From Anaerolineae bacterium (GTDB lineage: Bacteria > Chloroflexota > Anaerolineae > JADYZS01), in NCBI GenBank assembly GCA_020853075.1, contig JADYZS010000353.1, forward strand, positions 1 to 22,703: a stretch of 22,703 nt of DNA. The letters are read 5' to 3'. The position numbers and the translations under genes were made by a program. Positions 13,808 through 21,125 of the stretch are shown here, piece after piece (positions within the stretch are counted from its first letter, which is position 1; each line of letters starts with the position of its first letter). The notes under the pieces are model-generated. The model was not told the origin of the DNA and did not search any database. It saw only the letters and a program-made list of their open reading frames with translations.

Positions 13808-15115
13808 CTACCTAATGAACCCTTCGTAGTGACGCATAAGAAGCTGGGCTTCCAGCTGTTTCATCGTATCCAGCACCACCCCCACGACGATCAGGAGACC
13901 CGTGCTGGTAATGAGCAGCGTCTGGGTCTCGGTTACGTCGCGCGCGAGCCAGGGCAGGATGGCGACCACCCCCAGGAAGACCGCACCCACCAACGTGATG
14001 CGGCTCAAGACAGAGTTAAGGAACTCTTCCGTCCGCTTGCCGGGGCGGATGCCCGGAATGAAGCCCCCCTGCTTCTGGAGTGAGTCTGCCAGGTTTTGCT
14101 GGCGAAAAACGACATCGGTGTAGAAATAGGTGAACCCGATCACCATGACGAAATAAATGAGCCAGTAGGCGCTGCTGCGTGGGTTAAAGAAATTACTGAT
14201 TGCCGTTGCGACCTGCGCCACCCACGGCGTCGCGGAATAAACGAAGTAACTGGCGATAGTGCCGGGAAAAAGCAAAATGCTCTGGGCGAAGATGAGCGGG
14301 ATCATGCCTGCCGAGTTCACCCGCAACGGAATGTGAGTGCTCTGACCGCCCACCATCATCAGCCGGTTACCGCGCATCGCCCGCACCCGCCGCCCATATT
14401 GTACAGGGATGCGCCGCTGCCCTTCTTGAACGATAACGATAGCGGCCACCGTAACCACCGTGATCAGAACAAAGAAGATCAAAGACGTTGGGTTACTGAT
14501 GAGCAACTGACCGATACGCTGTGGCACCTGTGCCACGATACCGCCGAAGATGATGATAGAGATGCCACTACCAATGCCCTGCTCGCTGATCAATTCGCCT
14601 AGCCAGATGGCAAACATCGTCCCGGCGGTCAAGGTGGCAAGGGTCGCCAGCGTTGGCAGCGGATTATCCCGCAGGCTAAAGTTGCTGAGGACCGAGACAC
14701 CGCCCTGGCTGCTGGCTGCCAGGATGCTGGCCTGGCCGTAGGCATTCAGTAGAGCCAAAGGAACCGTCAGCCAATGGGTATATTGATTCAGTTTGGCCCG
14801 CCCGGCCTCGCCCTCTTTGGCGAGTTCCTGCAAGCGCGGGATGATCGGCTGCAAAAGGGTGATGATGATCTGTGCAGTAATGTAAGGGTACACCCCCATC
14901 GCCATCACCGAGAAGTTGGACAGCGCGCCGCCGGAAAAGAGGTCCAGCATGCCCAACAACTGGTTGCCCTCAAAGAGTTGCCGCAAACCTGCCGCATTCA
15001 CCCCCGGCACCGGCACGTGGGCCGCGAGCCGGTACACGACCAGGATAAGAAAGGTGTAGAGCAACTTGTTACGCAGGTCCGGCAGCCGGAACGCGTTGCG
15101 TACTGCCTGGATCAT
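13808..15115 (-). CDS. secY: Protein translocase subunit SecY
   Basis: SecY is the channel-forming subunit of the SecYEG translocon. The 435-residue product has ten hydrophobic spans. Family signatures include RLAAHVPVPGVN near the N-terminus, FSGGALSNFSVMAMGVYPYI (plug and TM2 region), SIIIFGGIVAQVPQ and GFIPGIRPGKRTEEFL. Length is typical. The ATG at 15115 is preceded by GGAGG at 8-base spacing and lies 42 bases after rplO. Membrane protein; co-expression with ribosomal genes is the usual spc-operon arrangement. Confidence 0.98.
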   Translation of the reverse strand: MIQAVRNAFRLPDLRNKLLYTFLILVVYRLAAHVPVPGVNAAGLRQLFEGNQLLGMLDLFSGGALSNFSVMAMGVYPYITAQIIITLLQPIIPRLQELAKEGEAGRAKLNQYTHWLTVPLALLNAYGQASILAASSQGGVSVLSNFSLRDNPLPTLATLATLTAGTMFAIWLGELISEQGIGSGISIIIFGGIVAQVPQRIGQLLISNPTSLIFFVLITVVTVAAIVIVQEGQRRIPVQYGRRVRAMRGNRLMMVGGQSTHIPLRVNSAGMIPLIFAQSILLFPGTIASYFVYSATPWVAQVATAISNFFNPRSSAYWLIYFVMVIGFTYFYTDVVFRQQNLADSLQKQGGFIPGIRPGKRTEEFLNSVLSRITLVGAVFLGVVAILPWLARDVTETQTLLITSTGLLIVVGVVLDTMKQLEAQLLMRHYEGFIR

Positions 15116-15157
15116 GGACTCGCCTCCGGTGTCTGGTCGTCCGTGTCAAACGAACGC

Positions 15158-15610
15158 CTAAGCACCAATTTCCTCCACCGTGCCGCCTGCCGCGAGAATC
15201 TTCGCGCGCGCGCTGGCAGAGAAGCGATGGGCCCGCACGGTCAAAGGTTTATCCAATTCGCCTTTGCCCAGGATGACCACAGCATCACCGGCCGAGTGGA
15301 TGATGCCCGCTTCGGCGAGACTATCAGGGTCAACCGCGCTCCCGGCGGCAAAGCCTCCGAGCCGTTCCAGAGTGACCGGCGCATAATGCACCTTGAAGAT
15401 ATTAACGAAACCCCGCTTGAAAGGCAACCGCCGCACGAGCGGCAACTGGCCGCCCTCAAAATAAGGCGAAATTTCGCCCTGGCGGCGGGTTTTCTGGCCT
15501 TTGACGCCTTTGCCGGCGTTCTTGCCTTGCCCGGCGGCGATGCCGCGAGACACGCGCTTTCTGCGCTTGTTAGAACCTTCCGCGGGGCGGAGTTCATGCA
15601 GTTTCATCAT
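15158..15610 (-). CDS. rplO: 50S ribosomal protein L15
   Basis: L15 is a late-assembling 50S protein with a long extended N-terminus. The 150-residue product opens MKLHELRPAEGSNKRRKRVSRG, with the Gly/Lys/Arg-rich GKNAGKGVKGQKTRRQG stretch and the YFEGGQLPLVRRLPFKRGF signature, and has the normal length. The start is ATGATG (15610 or 15607), with AAGG a few bases upstream. It follows rpmD by 8 bases. No anomaly is seen. Confidence 0.97.
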   Translation of the reverse strand: MMKLHELRPAEGSNKRRKRVSRGIAAGQGKNAGKGVKGQKTRRQGEISPYFEGGQLPLVRRLPFKRGFVNIFKVHYAPVTLERLGGFAAGSAVDPDSLAEAGIIHSAGDAVVILGKGELDKPLTVRAHRFSASARAKILAAGGTVEEIGA

Positions 15611-15618
15611 TAGCCTTT

Positions 15619-15813
15619 TTAGCCTTTCTCCTCCACGCTGACCAGATGGCTCACCTTGTTCACCATCCCTCGGATGACAGGAGAGTCGGCCTGTTCCACC
15701 ACGTCGCCCATGCGTCGTAAGCCGAGCGCATACAAGGTCGCCTTCTGGCGTTGGGGGTAGCCGATAGGGCTCTTCACGAGCGTAATGCGCAGACTCTTAT
15801 CCTGGCTTGGCAT
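15619..15813 (-). CDS. rpmD: 50S ribosomal protein L30
   Basis: L30 is a small 50S protein present in only part of the bacteria. The 64-residue product has the family core LRITLVKSPIGYPQRQKATL, LGLRRMGDVVEQ and VRGMVNKVSHLV-like ending (IRGMVNKVSHLVSVEE). An ATG at 15813 is chosen over an in-frame upstream codon at 15882, because GGAGG lies about 9 bases before it and L30 proteins start here. Its start and SD lie inside the end of rpsE, giving a 17-base overlap that suggests translational coupling. Confidence 0.95.
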   Translation of the reverse strand: MPSQDKSLRITLVKSPIGYPQRQKATLYALGLRRMGDVVEQADSPVIRGMVNKVSHLVSVEEKG

Positions 15814-16354
15814 CGCCCCGCCTCCAGAAAGGCAGTAACTCTTCCACGGGACGCCCGCGGCGTTGGGCTTCGGCGTCCGCATCTTTCAGCGAACCCAGGG
15901 CTTTCATAGTAGCCCGGACGACGTTGAGCATATTAGCACTGCCCAAAGATTTAGTCAGCACGTCTCTAATCCCTGCCGCTTCCAGCACCGCGCGCACGCC
16001 GCCGCCAGCGATAACACCCGTTCCCGGTGACGCAGGCTTGATGAGCACCGTAGCCGCGCTGAACCGGGACAACACGGGGTGCGGAATCGTGGTTCCTACA
16101 AGGGGAATCGGTCGCATCGCGCGCCGGGCTCTCTCAGAGCCTTTGCGAATAGCCTCTGGCACCTCGCGTGCCTTGCCGATCCCCAAGCCGACCTTCCCCT
16201 GGTGGTCTCCAACGACGACGACGGCACGGAAGGAGAAGCGACGTCCGCCCTTCAGCACCTTCGCCGTGCGGGCAATGTGTATGACGCGCTCATCCAGCTC
16301 TTCGCGTTCTTCTTCGTTCTCTCGCTCTCTACGCGGTTCCCGCTTCCCAGGCAT
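15797..16354 (-). CDS. rpsE: 30S ribosomal protein S5
   Basis: S5 contributes to decoding fidelity and mRNA helicase activity at the 30S entry. The 185-residue product contains the S5 dsRNA-binding-like domain (RRFSFRAVVVVGDHQGKVGLGIGKA) and the C-terminal domain with PASPGTGVIAGGGVRAVLE and GSANMLNVVRATM. A highly charged N-terminal extension (about residues 2-23, Arg/Glu runs) precedes the core. The ATG at 16354 has an ideal AAGGAGG SD 6 bases upstream. The C-terminus overlaps rpmD. Confidence 0.98.
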   Translation of the reverse strand: MPGKREPRRERENEEEREELDERVIHIARTAKVLKGGRRFSFRAVVVVGDHQGKVGLGIGKAREVPEAIRKGSERARRAMRPIPLVGTTIPHPVLSRFSAATVLIKPASPGTGVIAGGGVRAVLEAAGIRDVLTKSLGSANMLNVVRATMKALGSLKDADAEAQRRGRPVEELLPFWRRGDAKPG

Positions 16355-16373
16355 GAATCCTCCTTAGGAATCC

Positions 16374-16739
16374 CTAAAACTCCAGACCGGCCTCGCGCGA
16401 AGCATCCGCCAGGGCTTTCACGCGACCATGGTAGTCGGCCCCTCCCCGATCAAAGACGACTTTTTTAAGCCCTTTCGCCAGCGCGCGCCGGGCAATCAGA
16501 GCACCCACCTGCTTCGCCTCTTCCACCTTCTTCAGTTCCGCGAGTTTGCCGCGTATCTCTGTATCCAGGGTAGAAGCAGCAACCAGCGTGTGGCCGGAAA
16601 GATCATCTATGATTTGCGCGTAGATGTGAGCCGAGCTGCGGAATATGTTCAACCGCGGGCGATCCGGCGTGCCCATCACCTTTCGGCGCACCCGCGCGTG
16701 ACGCAGTTGCCGCGCGCGAGCCGTTTTTTGCAGTGCCAT
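16374..16739 (-). CDS. rplR: 50S ribosomal protein L18
   Basis: L18, with L5, anchors 5S rRNA in the central protuberance. The 121-residue product has the basic start RARQLRHARVRRKVMGTPDRPRLNIFRS, HIYAQIIDD near the middle, and KVVFDRGGADYHGRVKALADASREAGLEF at the end, all classical. Length matches the family. The ATG at 16739 follows GGGAGG at normal spacing, 16 bases after rplF. Confidence 0.98.
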   Translation of the reverse strand: MALQKTARARQLRHARVRRKVMGTPDRPRLNIFRSSAHIYAQIIDDLSGHTLVAASTLDTEIRGKLAELKKVEEAKQVGALIARRALAKGLKKVVFDRGGADYHGRVKALADASREAGLEF

Positions 16740-16755
16740 CAGAAAACCTCCCGCT

Positions 16756-17319
16756 CTACTTAGCGCCGCCCTTACCGACCTTGCCCGCCTTACCCGCCTT
16801 CATGCGGACGCGCTCACCCACGTAGCGGATGCCTTTGCCCATGTAGGGCTCCGGCGGGCGCACCCGGCGGATCCGCGCGGCTATTTCGCCCACCATCTCT
16901 TTGTCTGGGCCCGCCACGCCGATCAAGCGGCCCGGTTTGTCCAGATCAAAAGCGATGCCTGCGGGCGGTTCAATGGTAACGCTGTGAGAGAAGCCAACGT
17001 TCAGAACCAGGTTCTTGCCCTGGAGTTCAGCACGATAACCAACACCCTCAATTTGCAGTTCACGGCGATAGCCGGCTAACACCCCCTGGATCATATTTGC
17101 CACCAGCGCCCGCGTGAGGCCGTGCAACGCCTTGTGGCGTCCCTGGTCCGAAGGGCGGCTGACGACAACGTGACCGTCGCGCAACTCAATGCCCATCTCC
17201 AAGGGGAGCGTGCGCACCAATTCTCCTTTTGGACCGCGCACCTTCACTTCATTCCCCGGAGCGAGGTTCACAGTCACACCCGCAGGGATGGGAACGGGTA
17301 AGCGTCCGATTCGCGACAC
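16756..17319 (-). CDS. rplF: 50S ribosomal protein L6
   Basis: L6 lies at the base of the L7/L12 stalk near the sarcin-ricin loop. The 187-residue product opens SRIGRLPVPIPAGVTV and carries VKGPKGEL-like (VRGPKGELVRTL), the GVGYRAELQGKNLVLNVGFSH signature and the C-terminal PEPYMGKGIRYVGERVRMKAGK. The start is GTG at 17319 with AGGAGG 6 bases upstream. The Lys/Gly-rich tail (KAGKVGKGGAK) is slightly extended. Confidence 0.98.
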   Translation of the reverse strand: MSRIGRLPVPIPAGVTVNLAPGNEVKVRGPKGELVRTLPLEMGIELRDGHVVVSRPSDQGRHKALHGLTRALVANMIQGVLAGYRRELQIEGVGYRAELQGKNLVLNVGFSHSVTIEPPAGIAFDLDKPGRLIGVAGPDKEMVGEIAARIRRVRPPEPYMGKGIRYVGERVRMKAGKAGKVGKGGAK

Positions 17320-17344
17320 AGTAGCCTCCTACCTCAGACACAAA

Positions 17345-17740
17345 CTACCAGACATAGCAAATCACTTCGCCGCCGACACCTAACTTGCGCGCCTTGCGCC
17401 CGGTCATGATTCCGCGCGGCGTGGAGAGAATCGCCACCCCCAGACCGCTGAGAACCCATGGGATTTCCTGGCGCTTCACGTAGACGCGCTTGCCGGGCTT
17501 GCTCACGCGGGCAAAGCCGGTGACAAGAGATTTGCGCTTCTGGTCGTACTTCAGGATGATGCGCAACTGGGACTGGGGCTTCTCTTTGGTGACCTCAAAA
17601 TTCTGAATAAAGCCCTCTTCCTTTAGTATGCGTGCAATGGCGACCAGTATTTTGGAACTGGGCATCAGCACCTGCTTATGTCGCACCGTCATCGCGTTGC
17701 GGATGCGGGCTAACATATCGGCGATCGGATCGTTGGTCAT
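17345..17740 (-). CDS. rpsH: 30S ribosomal protein S8
   Basis: S8 is a central-domain 16S rRNA binder and, in E. coli, the translational repressor of the spc operon. The 131-residue product opens TNDPIADMLARIRNAMTVRH and ends with SVLSTPRGIMTGRKAR-type residues (ILSTPRGIMTGRKARKLGVGGEVICYVW), matching the family. The ATG at 17740 follows a 70-base spacer that contains an interrupted 13-bp hairpin (17766-17800). Whether S8 binds there is not known. Confidence 0.98.
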   Translation of the reverse strand: MTNDPIADMLARIRNAMTVRHKQVLMPSSKILVAIARILKEEGFIQNFEVTKEKPQSQLRIILKYDQKRKSLVTGFARVSKPGKRVYVKRQEIPWVLSGLGVAILSTPRGIMTGRKARKLGVGGEVICYVW

Positions 17741-17765
17741 AACATCCCTACTCCTGGGCTCACTC

Positions 17766-17800
17766 GCAGGCTCGTATCCGGCTGGTCGGACGCAGCCTGC
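17766..17800 (-). promoter_or_regulatory. Interrupted 13-bp hairpin in the rpsN-rpsH spacer
   Basis: GCAGGCT (17766-17772) pairs with AGCCTGC (17794-17800). Inside it, CGT pairs with ACG and CCG with CGG, around a 6-base loop (17781-17786), leaving a 2-base bulge (17776-17777) and a 1-base bulge (17793). No T-run follows, so a terminator is unlikely. A processing site or protein-binding site is possible but unproven. Confidence 0.55.
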
Positions 17801-17810
17801 CGCCGTGACT

Positions 17811-17993
17811 TCACCAGCTAGACTTGGTTACTCCTGGCAGACGGCCTTCCAGGGCTTCGCGACGGAAGCAGATACGACAGAGCTGGAACCGGCGTATAAA
17901 GCCGCGCGGCCGGCCGCAGATCTTGCAGCGGTTATGCACGCGTACCTTGTATTTCCGGCGTGTCTCGCGAATGATGATGCTCGTCTTTGCCAC
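17811..17993 (-). CDS. rpsN: 30S ribosomal protein S14, type Z (zinc-binding)
   Basis: The 60-residue short S14 carries C23-x2-C26 and C39-x2-C42 (RCKICGR, LCRICF), the zinc knuckle of the type-Z form used in the 30S head. The end LPGVTKSSW is canonical. The start is GTG at 17993, 5 bases after AGGAGG. An ATG at 17993-17995 overlaps it in another frame and opens a 55-codon alternative frame through the whole gene, which I treat as a shadow. The gene is bracketed by hairpins at 18013-18044 and 17766-17800. Confidence 0.97.
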   Translation of the reverse strand: MAKTSIIIRETRRKYKVRVHNRCKICGRPRGFIRRFQLCRICFRREALEGRLPGVTKSSW

Positions 17994-18012
17994 ATATCCT
18001 CCTGGTTGGAGA

Positions 18013-18044
18013 GCGGCGACAACCCTTCCTGGGTTGTGCGCCGC
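18013..18044 (-). promoter_or_regulatory. GC-rich hairpin in the rplE-rpsN spacer
   Basis: GCGGCGACAACCC (18013-18025) and GGGTTGTGCGCCGC (18031-18044) form a 13-bp stem with one bulged G and a 5-base loop (TTCCT). It lies between the rplE stop and the rpsN ribosome site. The stem is long enough to be stable. No U-tract follows, so read-through with mRNA processing or local translational control is more likely than termination. Confidence 0.65.
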
Positions 18045-18050
18045 GCCTGC

Positions 18051-18602
18051 CTAGTTCCGACTGAACGGCATACCGAACAGCTGCAACAAGCGGCGGGCCT
18101 CTTCGTCCGTCTTAGCCGTTGTGACGATGGTGATCTCCAAGCCGCGCACCTTGTCCACATCGTCGTAATTGATTTCCGGCCAGACCAGCTGCTCCCGCAG
18201 CCCAAGCGTATAGTTGCCGCGCCCATCAAAACTATCGGGCGAGATCCCGCGGAAATCACGCTGGCGAGGCAGGGCGATGTTGCAGAGGCGGTCCAGGAAA
18301 TCGTACATGCGGCTGCCTCGCAACGTTATTTTGGCCCCGATGGGATTCCCCTGGCGCACCTTGAAAGTGGCTATGGATTTGCGAGCGCGCGTGATGACCG
18401 CCTTCTGGCCGGTAATCTGAGCCAGGTCGCGCGTCGCCGTGTCCAGCGCCTTCGCATTCTGAAGAGCCTCGCCCAAACCGATGTTCACTACGATCTTGTT
18501 CAGACGGGGAACCTGCATTTTGTTGCGATAGCCGAACTCGTCCATCATGGTGCGGACGATTTCATCTCGGTAGCGATCCTTCAATCTTGGCATGGCAACC
18601 AT
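18051..18602 (-). CDS. rplE: 50S ribosomal protein L5
   Basis: L5 binds 5S rRNA and contacts P-site tRNA in the central protuberance. The 183-residue product has QVPRLNKIVVNIGLGEAL, KAVITRARKSIATFKVRQGNPIG, LRGSRMYDFLDRL and LEITIVTTAKTDEEARRLL, all canonical. The start is ATG 18602, close to an AAGGA purine run, or the in-frame ATG at 18593, three codons on, where the family usually begins; the two cannot be separated by eye. Confidence 0.98.
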   Translation of the reverse strand: MVAMPRLKDRYRDEIVRTMMDEFGYRNKMQVPRLNKIVVNIGLGEALQNAKALDTATRDLAQITGQKAVITRARKSIATFKVRQGNPIGAKITLRGSRMYDFLDRLCNIALPRQRDFRGISPDSFDGRGNYTLGLREQLVWPEINYDDVDKVRGLEITIVTTAKTDEEARRLLQLFGMPFSRN

Positions 18603-18616
18603 CGTCCTTCATTGAC

Positions 18617-18973
18617 CTACTTGGCGTCAATATCCTGGCCGCAATTCTTGCACACGCGGGTCCGGCTCCCATCGGGCAGAACCTCGTGGCGCACACGCGT
18701 GGCCTTGCTACACTTAGGACAGACCAGCATCACGTTGGAGATGTGCAGGGGCGATTCCCGCTCAATGATCCCAAACTGCGTGCGAACGTCCCCTGTGCGG
18801 CGCTGGTGCTTCTTGATGAGATTGACCCCTGCGACAACCAGCCGGTCGGCGTTGGCATCAGGCCCCGCGTGGCGTCCCGAGCGATAGCCGGAGACTATCC
18901 GCTGCACTTCGCCGCGGGCGCCCTTATCGTCGCCGCTGATGACTTCAACCGTATCACCCTTCTTAATATTCAT
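18617..18973 (-). CDS. rplX: 50S ribosomal protein L24 with zinc-ribbon
   Basis: L24 is an assembly-initiating 50S protein. The KOW motif occupies the N-terminus (IKKGDTVEVISGDDKGARGEV). NLIKKHQRR follows, and then C85-x2-C88 and C108-x2-C111, a zinc-ribbon-like pair found in some bacterial L24. About ten residues appear inserted between the KOW segment and NLIKKH (GYRSGRHAGPDANAD). The ATG at 18973 is preferred over GTG at 18976, since AGGAG then lies 6 or more bases upstream. Product 118 residues. Confidence 0.97.
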   Translation of the reverse strand: MNIKKGDTVEVISGDDKGARGEVQRIVSGYRSGRHAGPDANADRLVVAGVNLIKKHQRRTGDVRTQFGIIERESPLHISNVMLVCPKCSKATRVRHEVLPDGSRTRVCKNCGQDIDAK

Positions 18974-18988
18974 CACAGGCTCCTGGCA

Positions 18989-19048
18989 GCCGGCAGATCG
19001 TTGATAACCGGCAAGACGATGCGCCTTCGCCGGGCATGAACGCCGGGC
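18989..19048. repeat. Short dyad and 8-mer direct repeat in the rplN-rplX spacer
   Basis: GCCGG (18989-18993) and CCGGC (19008-19012) are an inverted pair, and CGCCGGGC occurs at 19028-19035 and again at 19041-19048. These are the only structures in this 81-base gap. They are weak and may reflect base composition. Confidence 0.3.
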
Positions 19049-19054
19049 CCATTG

Positions 19055-19423
19055 CTATAACACTTCTGGTGCGAGAGAGACGATTTTCATGAAGCCCTTT
19101 TCGCGCAACTCGCGCGCCACCGGCCCAAAGATGCGGTTGCCACGCGGGTTCTGGGCCTCGTCAAGAATGACGGCGGCATTCTCGTCAAATTTGATGTAAG
19201 AGCCGTCGGAGCGGCCATACTCTTTCGCCGTGCGCACCACCACCGCCTTCACGACCTCGCCCTTCTTCACGGCGCTGGTAGGCGTCGCCTGCTTCACCGA
19301 GGCCACAATGATGTCGCCCACGGTGGCATAACGCCGCTTGGAACCACCGACGACATGGATGCAAAGGATCTCCTTGGCGCCGGTGTTGTCGGCCACTTTC
19401 AGCCGAGTTTCTTGCTGAATCAT
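19055..19423 (-). CDS. rplN: 50S ribosomal protein L14
   Basis: L14 lies at the subunit interface (bridges B5 and B8). The 122-residue product opens MIQQETRLKVADNTGAKE and carries VGDIIVASVKQATP, VKKGEVVKAVVVRT, FDENAAVILDEAQNPRGNRIFGPVARELRE and the MKIVSLAPEVL end; length is exact for the family. The ATG at 19423 has only a weak purine tract upstream. The 42-base gap to rpsQ shows no clear element. Confidence 0.98.
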   Translation of the reverse strand: MIQQETRLKVADNTGAKEILCIHVVGGSKRRYATVGDIIVASVKQATPTSAVKKGEVVKAVVVRTAKEYGRSDGSYIKFDENAAVILDEAQNPRGNRIFGPVARELREKGFMKIVSLAPEVL

Positions 19424-19465
19424 AGTGATGTCTCGCTCTTGTGTCGTTCAGATAGTAAAGAGTCG

Positions 19466-19744
19466 TTACACACCCGGCGGGAGAGTCCCTTCACCCTGAG
19501 ACTTCTCCAGGATGGCGTCCACCACCCACCGCTTTTCCCGGCTAAGAGGCCGCGATTCTACAATGCGCACCAGATCTCCCACCTGGCAACTCCCCTCTTC
19601 GTCGTGGGCCTTGTAACGCTTGGCCGTCACCATCACCTTGCCATAGAGGCGATGGCGCGTCGTGCGCTCCACTTTCACCACGACGGTCTTCTGCATCTTG
19701 TTAGAGGTTACCCGGCCGGTCAACGTCTTGCGGTTCTCGCGCAT
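19466..19744 (-). CDS. rpsQ: 30S ribosomal protein S17
   Basis: S17 is a primary binder of the 16S 5' domain. The 92-residue OB-fold protein has LTGRVTSNKMQKTVVVKVER, HRLYGKVMVTAKRYKAHDE and GDLVRIVESRPLSREKRW, matching the family. The ATG at 19744 is 2 bases after the rpmC stop, so translation is likely coupled. Confidence 0.97.
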   Translation of the reverse strand: MRENRKTLTGRVTSNKMQKTVVVKVERTTRHRLYGKVMVTAKRYKAHDEEGSCQVGDLVRIVESRPLSREKRWVVDAILEKSQGEGTLPPGV

Positions 19745-19746
19745 GC

Positions 19747-19965
19747 CTAGCCCTCCTGCTCCTTCGCCATAAACTCTTCAATCTCGCGCTCCCGCAGCAC
19801 CGTCTGAAGGCGAGCAATGTCGCGCCGGAGGAGCATCAGACGGGCGGTGTTCTTCTGCTGGCCTGCACGGACCTGGATGCGAAGGTTCATGAGCTCCTGG
19901 TAAGTATCGTCCAGTTTGTGCCCGATCTCGGCTACGGTCAGAGCCCGGATTTCGTTCGCCTTCAT
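19747..19965 (-). CDS. rpmC: 50S ribosomal protein L29
   Basis: L29 lies at the tunnel exit and helps dock trigger factor and SRP. The 72-residue, two-helix product has the ALTVAEIGHKLDDTYQELMNLR opening and the LMLLRRDIARLQTVLRERE signature. The ATG at 19965 overlaps the rplP stop (ATGA). The length is near the upper end for the family. Confidence 0.96.
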   Translation of the reverse strand: MKANEIRALTVAEIGHKLDDTYQELMNLRIQVRAGQQKNTARLMLLRRDIARLQTVLREREIEEFMAKEQEG

Positions 19966-20411
19966 GCCACCGCCTCCTTCGCCTCAGAGGCGCTTTCGGC
20001 CAGGCCCTCGCGCGTAACAAACTGTGTGCGGATGGGTAGTTTGTGAGAGGCGAGACGCAAAGCATCGCGCGCGATCTCCTCGCGGATGCCGCCCAACTCA
20101 AAGAGCATCAGGCCTGGCCGCACCACGGCGACCCAATGATCCACTGCGCCCTTGCCACCGCCCATGCGTGTCTCCGCGCCTTTCAGGGTAGCAGCATGAT
20201 CGGGGAAAACCCGGATCCAGACCTTGCCCCCGCGGCGCAGGAAGCGCACAATCGCGCGCCGCGCGGCCTCTATCTGGCGAGCGGTCATCCAGCAAGGCTC
20301 CAAAGCCTGCAAACCATACTCGCCAAAGGATACCTCGTTCCCTCTGGTCGCGCGGCCGGTCATACGCCCGCGATGTGGTTTTCGGTATTTTACGCGTTTC
20401 GGCATCAACAT
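19962..20411 (-). CDS. rplP: 50S ribosomal protein L16
   Basis: L16 organises the A-site tRNA region of the 50S subunit. The 149-residue product opens MLMPKRVKYRKPHRGRMTG and carries GLQALEPCWMTARQIEAARRAI, KVWIRVFPDHAATLKGAETRMGGGKG-type residues and ELGGIREEIARDALRLASHKLP, as expected. A short Ala/Glu tail (AESASEAKEAVA) exceeds the usual end. ATG 20411 follows GGAGG at about 10 bases. Confidence 0.98.
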   Translation of the reverse strand: MLMPKRVKYRKPHRGRMTGRATRGNEVSFGEYGLQALEPCWMTARQIEAARRAIVRFLRRGGKVWIRVFPDHAATLKGAETRMGGGKGAVDHWVAVVRPGLMLFELGGIREEIARDALRLASHKLPIRTQFVTREGLAESASEAKEAVA

Positions 20412-20438
20412 AGCCCAAGTTCCTCCCCAGGCACACCC

Positions 20439-21110
20439 TTACTCGCCGGTGCCATCCGCCAATTCGCCGGCCACCCGCATTGGTCCCAATACCTCACCCC
20501 GATAGATCCACACTTTGACACCGATGCGGCCAAAGGTAGTGAGGGCTTCGGCGCGGGCGAAGTCAATGTCAGCGCGCAGAGTATGGCGGGGGATACGACC
20601 TTCTCGCACCGTCTCGCGTCGCGCCATCTCCGAACCGGCGAGCCGCCCGCCGCAGGTAATCATCGCGCCCTGGGCTCCCAGCCTCATGGCCCGGGTCACG
20701 GCTTGCTTCATCGCCCGCTTATAAGAAACGCGCTGCTCCAACTGCTCCGCGATGCTCTCGGCCACCAACAAAGCATCCAGCTCCGGTCGCTCTATCTCCG
20801 CGACATCAATCTTGACTTTCTTCTTGGTCTTATCCTGAAGGTGCTGGCGCAGCGCGTTCACGCTCGCGCCTTTGCGGCCAATGATGATGCCCGGTTTCGC
20901 CGTGTGGATGATCAGCCGAATCTGGTTAGGATTGCGCTCAATCTCTATCTTAGAGATGCCGGCCTTGGGGATTTCCCTATGTACCAGCGAGCGCAGGTCC
21001 CGATCTTCCGCCAAGAGCTGCTTATACTCTTTGCCCTCGGCAAACCAACGGGTCTGCCAATCCTTGATGACACCAATGCGAAAGCCGTAGGGATGTACCT
21101 TGCGTCCCAA
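20439..21110 (-). CDS. rpsC: 30S ribosomal protein S3
   Basis: S3 forms the mRNA entry tunnel of the 30S subunit. The 223-residue product opens GRKVHPYGFRIG and has the KH domain (AKPGIIIGRKGASVNALRQHL) and RAMRLGAQGAMITCGGRLAGSEMAR, matching the family. The start is TTG at 21110, supported by AAGGAGGAG 5 bases upstream and by the family N-terminus. The gene is preceded by the structured 77-base rplV-rpsC spacer. Confidence 0.98.
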   Translation of the reverse strand: MGRKVHPYGFRIGVIKDWQTRWFAEGKEYKQLLAEDRDLRSLVHREIPKAGISKIEIERNPNQIRLIIHTAKPGIIIGRKGASVNALRQHLQDKTKKKVKIDVAEIERPELDALLVAESIAEQLEQRVSYKRAMKQAVTRAMRLGAQGAMITCGGRLAGSEMARRETVREGRIPRHTLRADIDFARAEALTTFGRIGVKVWIYRGEVLGPMRVAGELADGTGE

Positions 21111-21125
21111 AGACTCCTCCTTGTC

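Noticed and set aside
17628..18887. A 419-codon open frame on the plus strand opposite rpsH, rpsN, rplE and rplX
   Set aside because: It runs antisense through four well-supported ribosomal genes; long antisense frames are common in GC-rich coding DNA and the translation matches no family I recognise.
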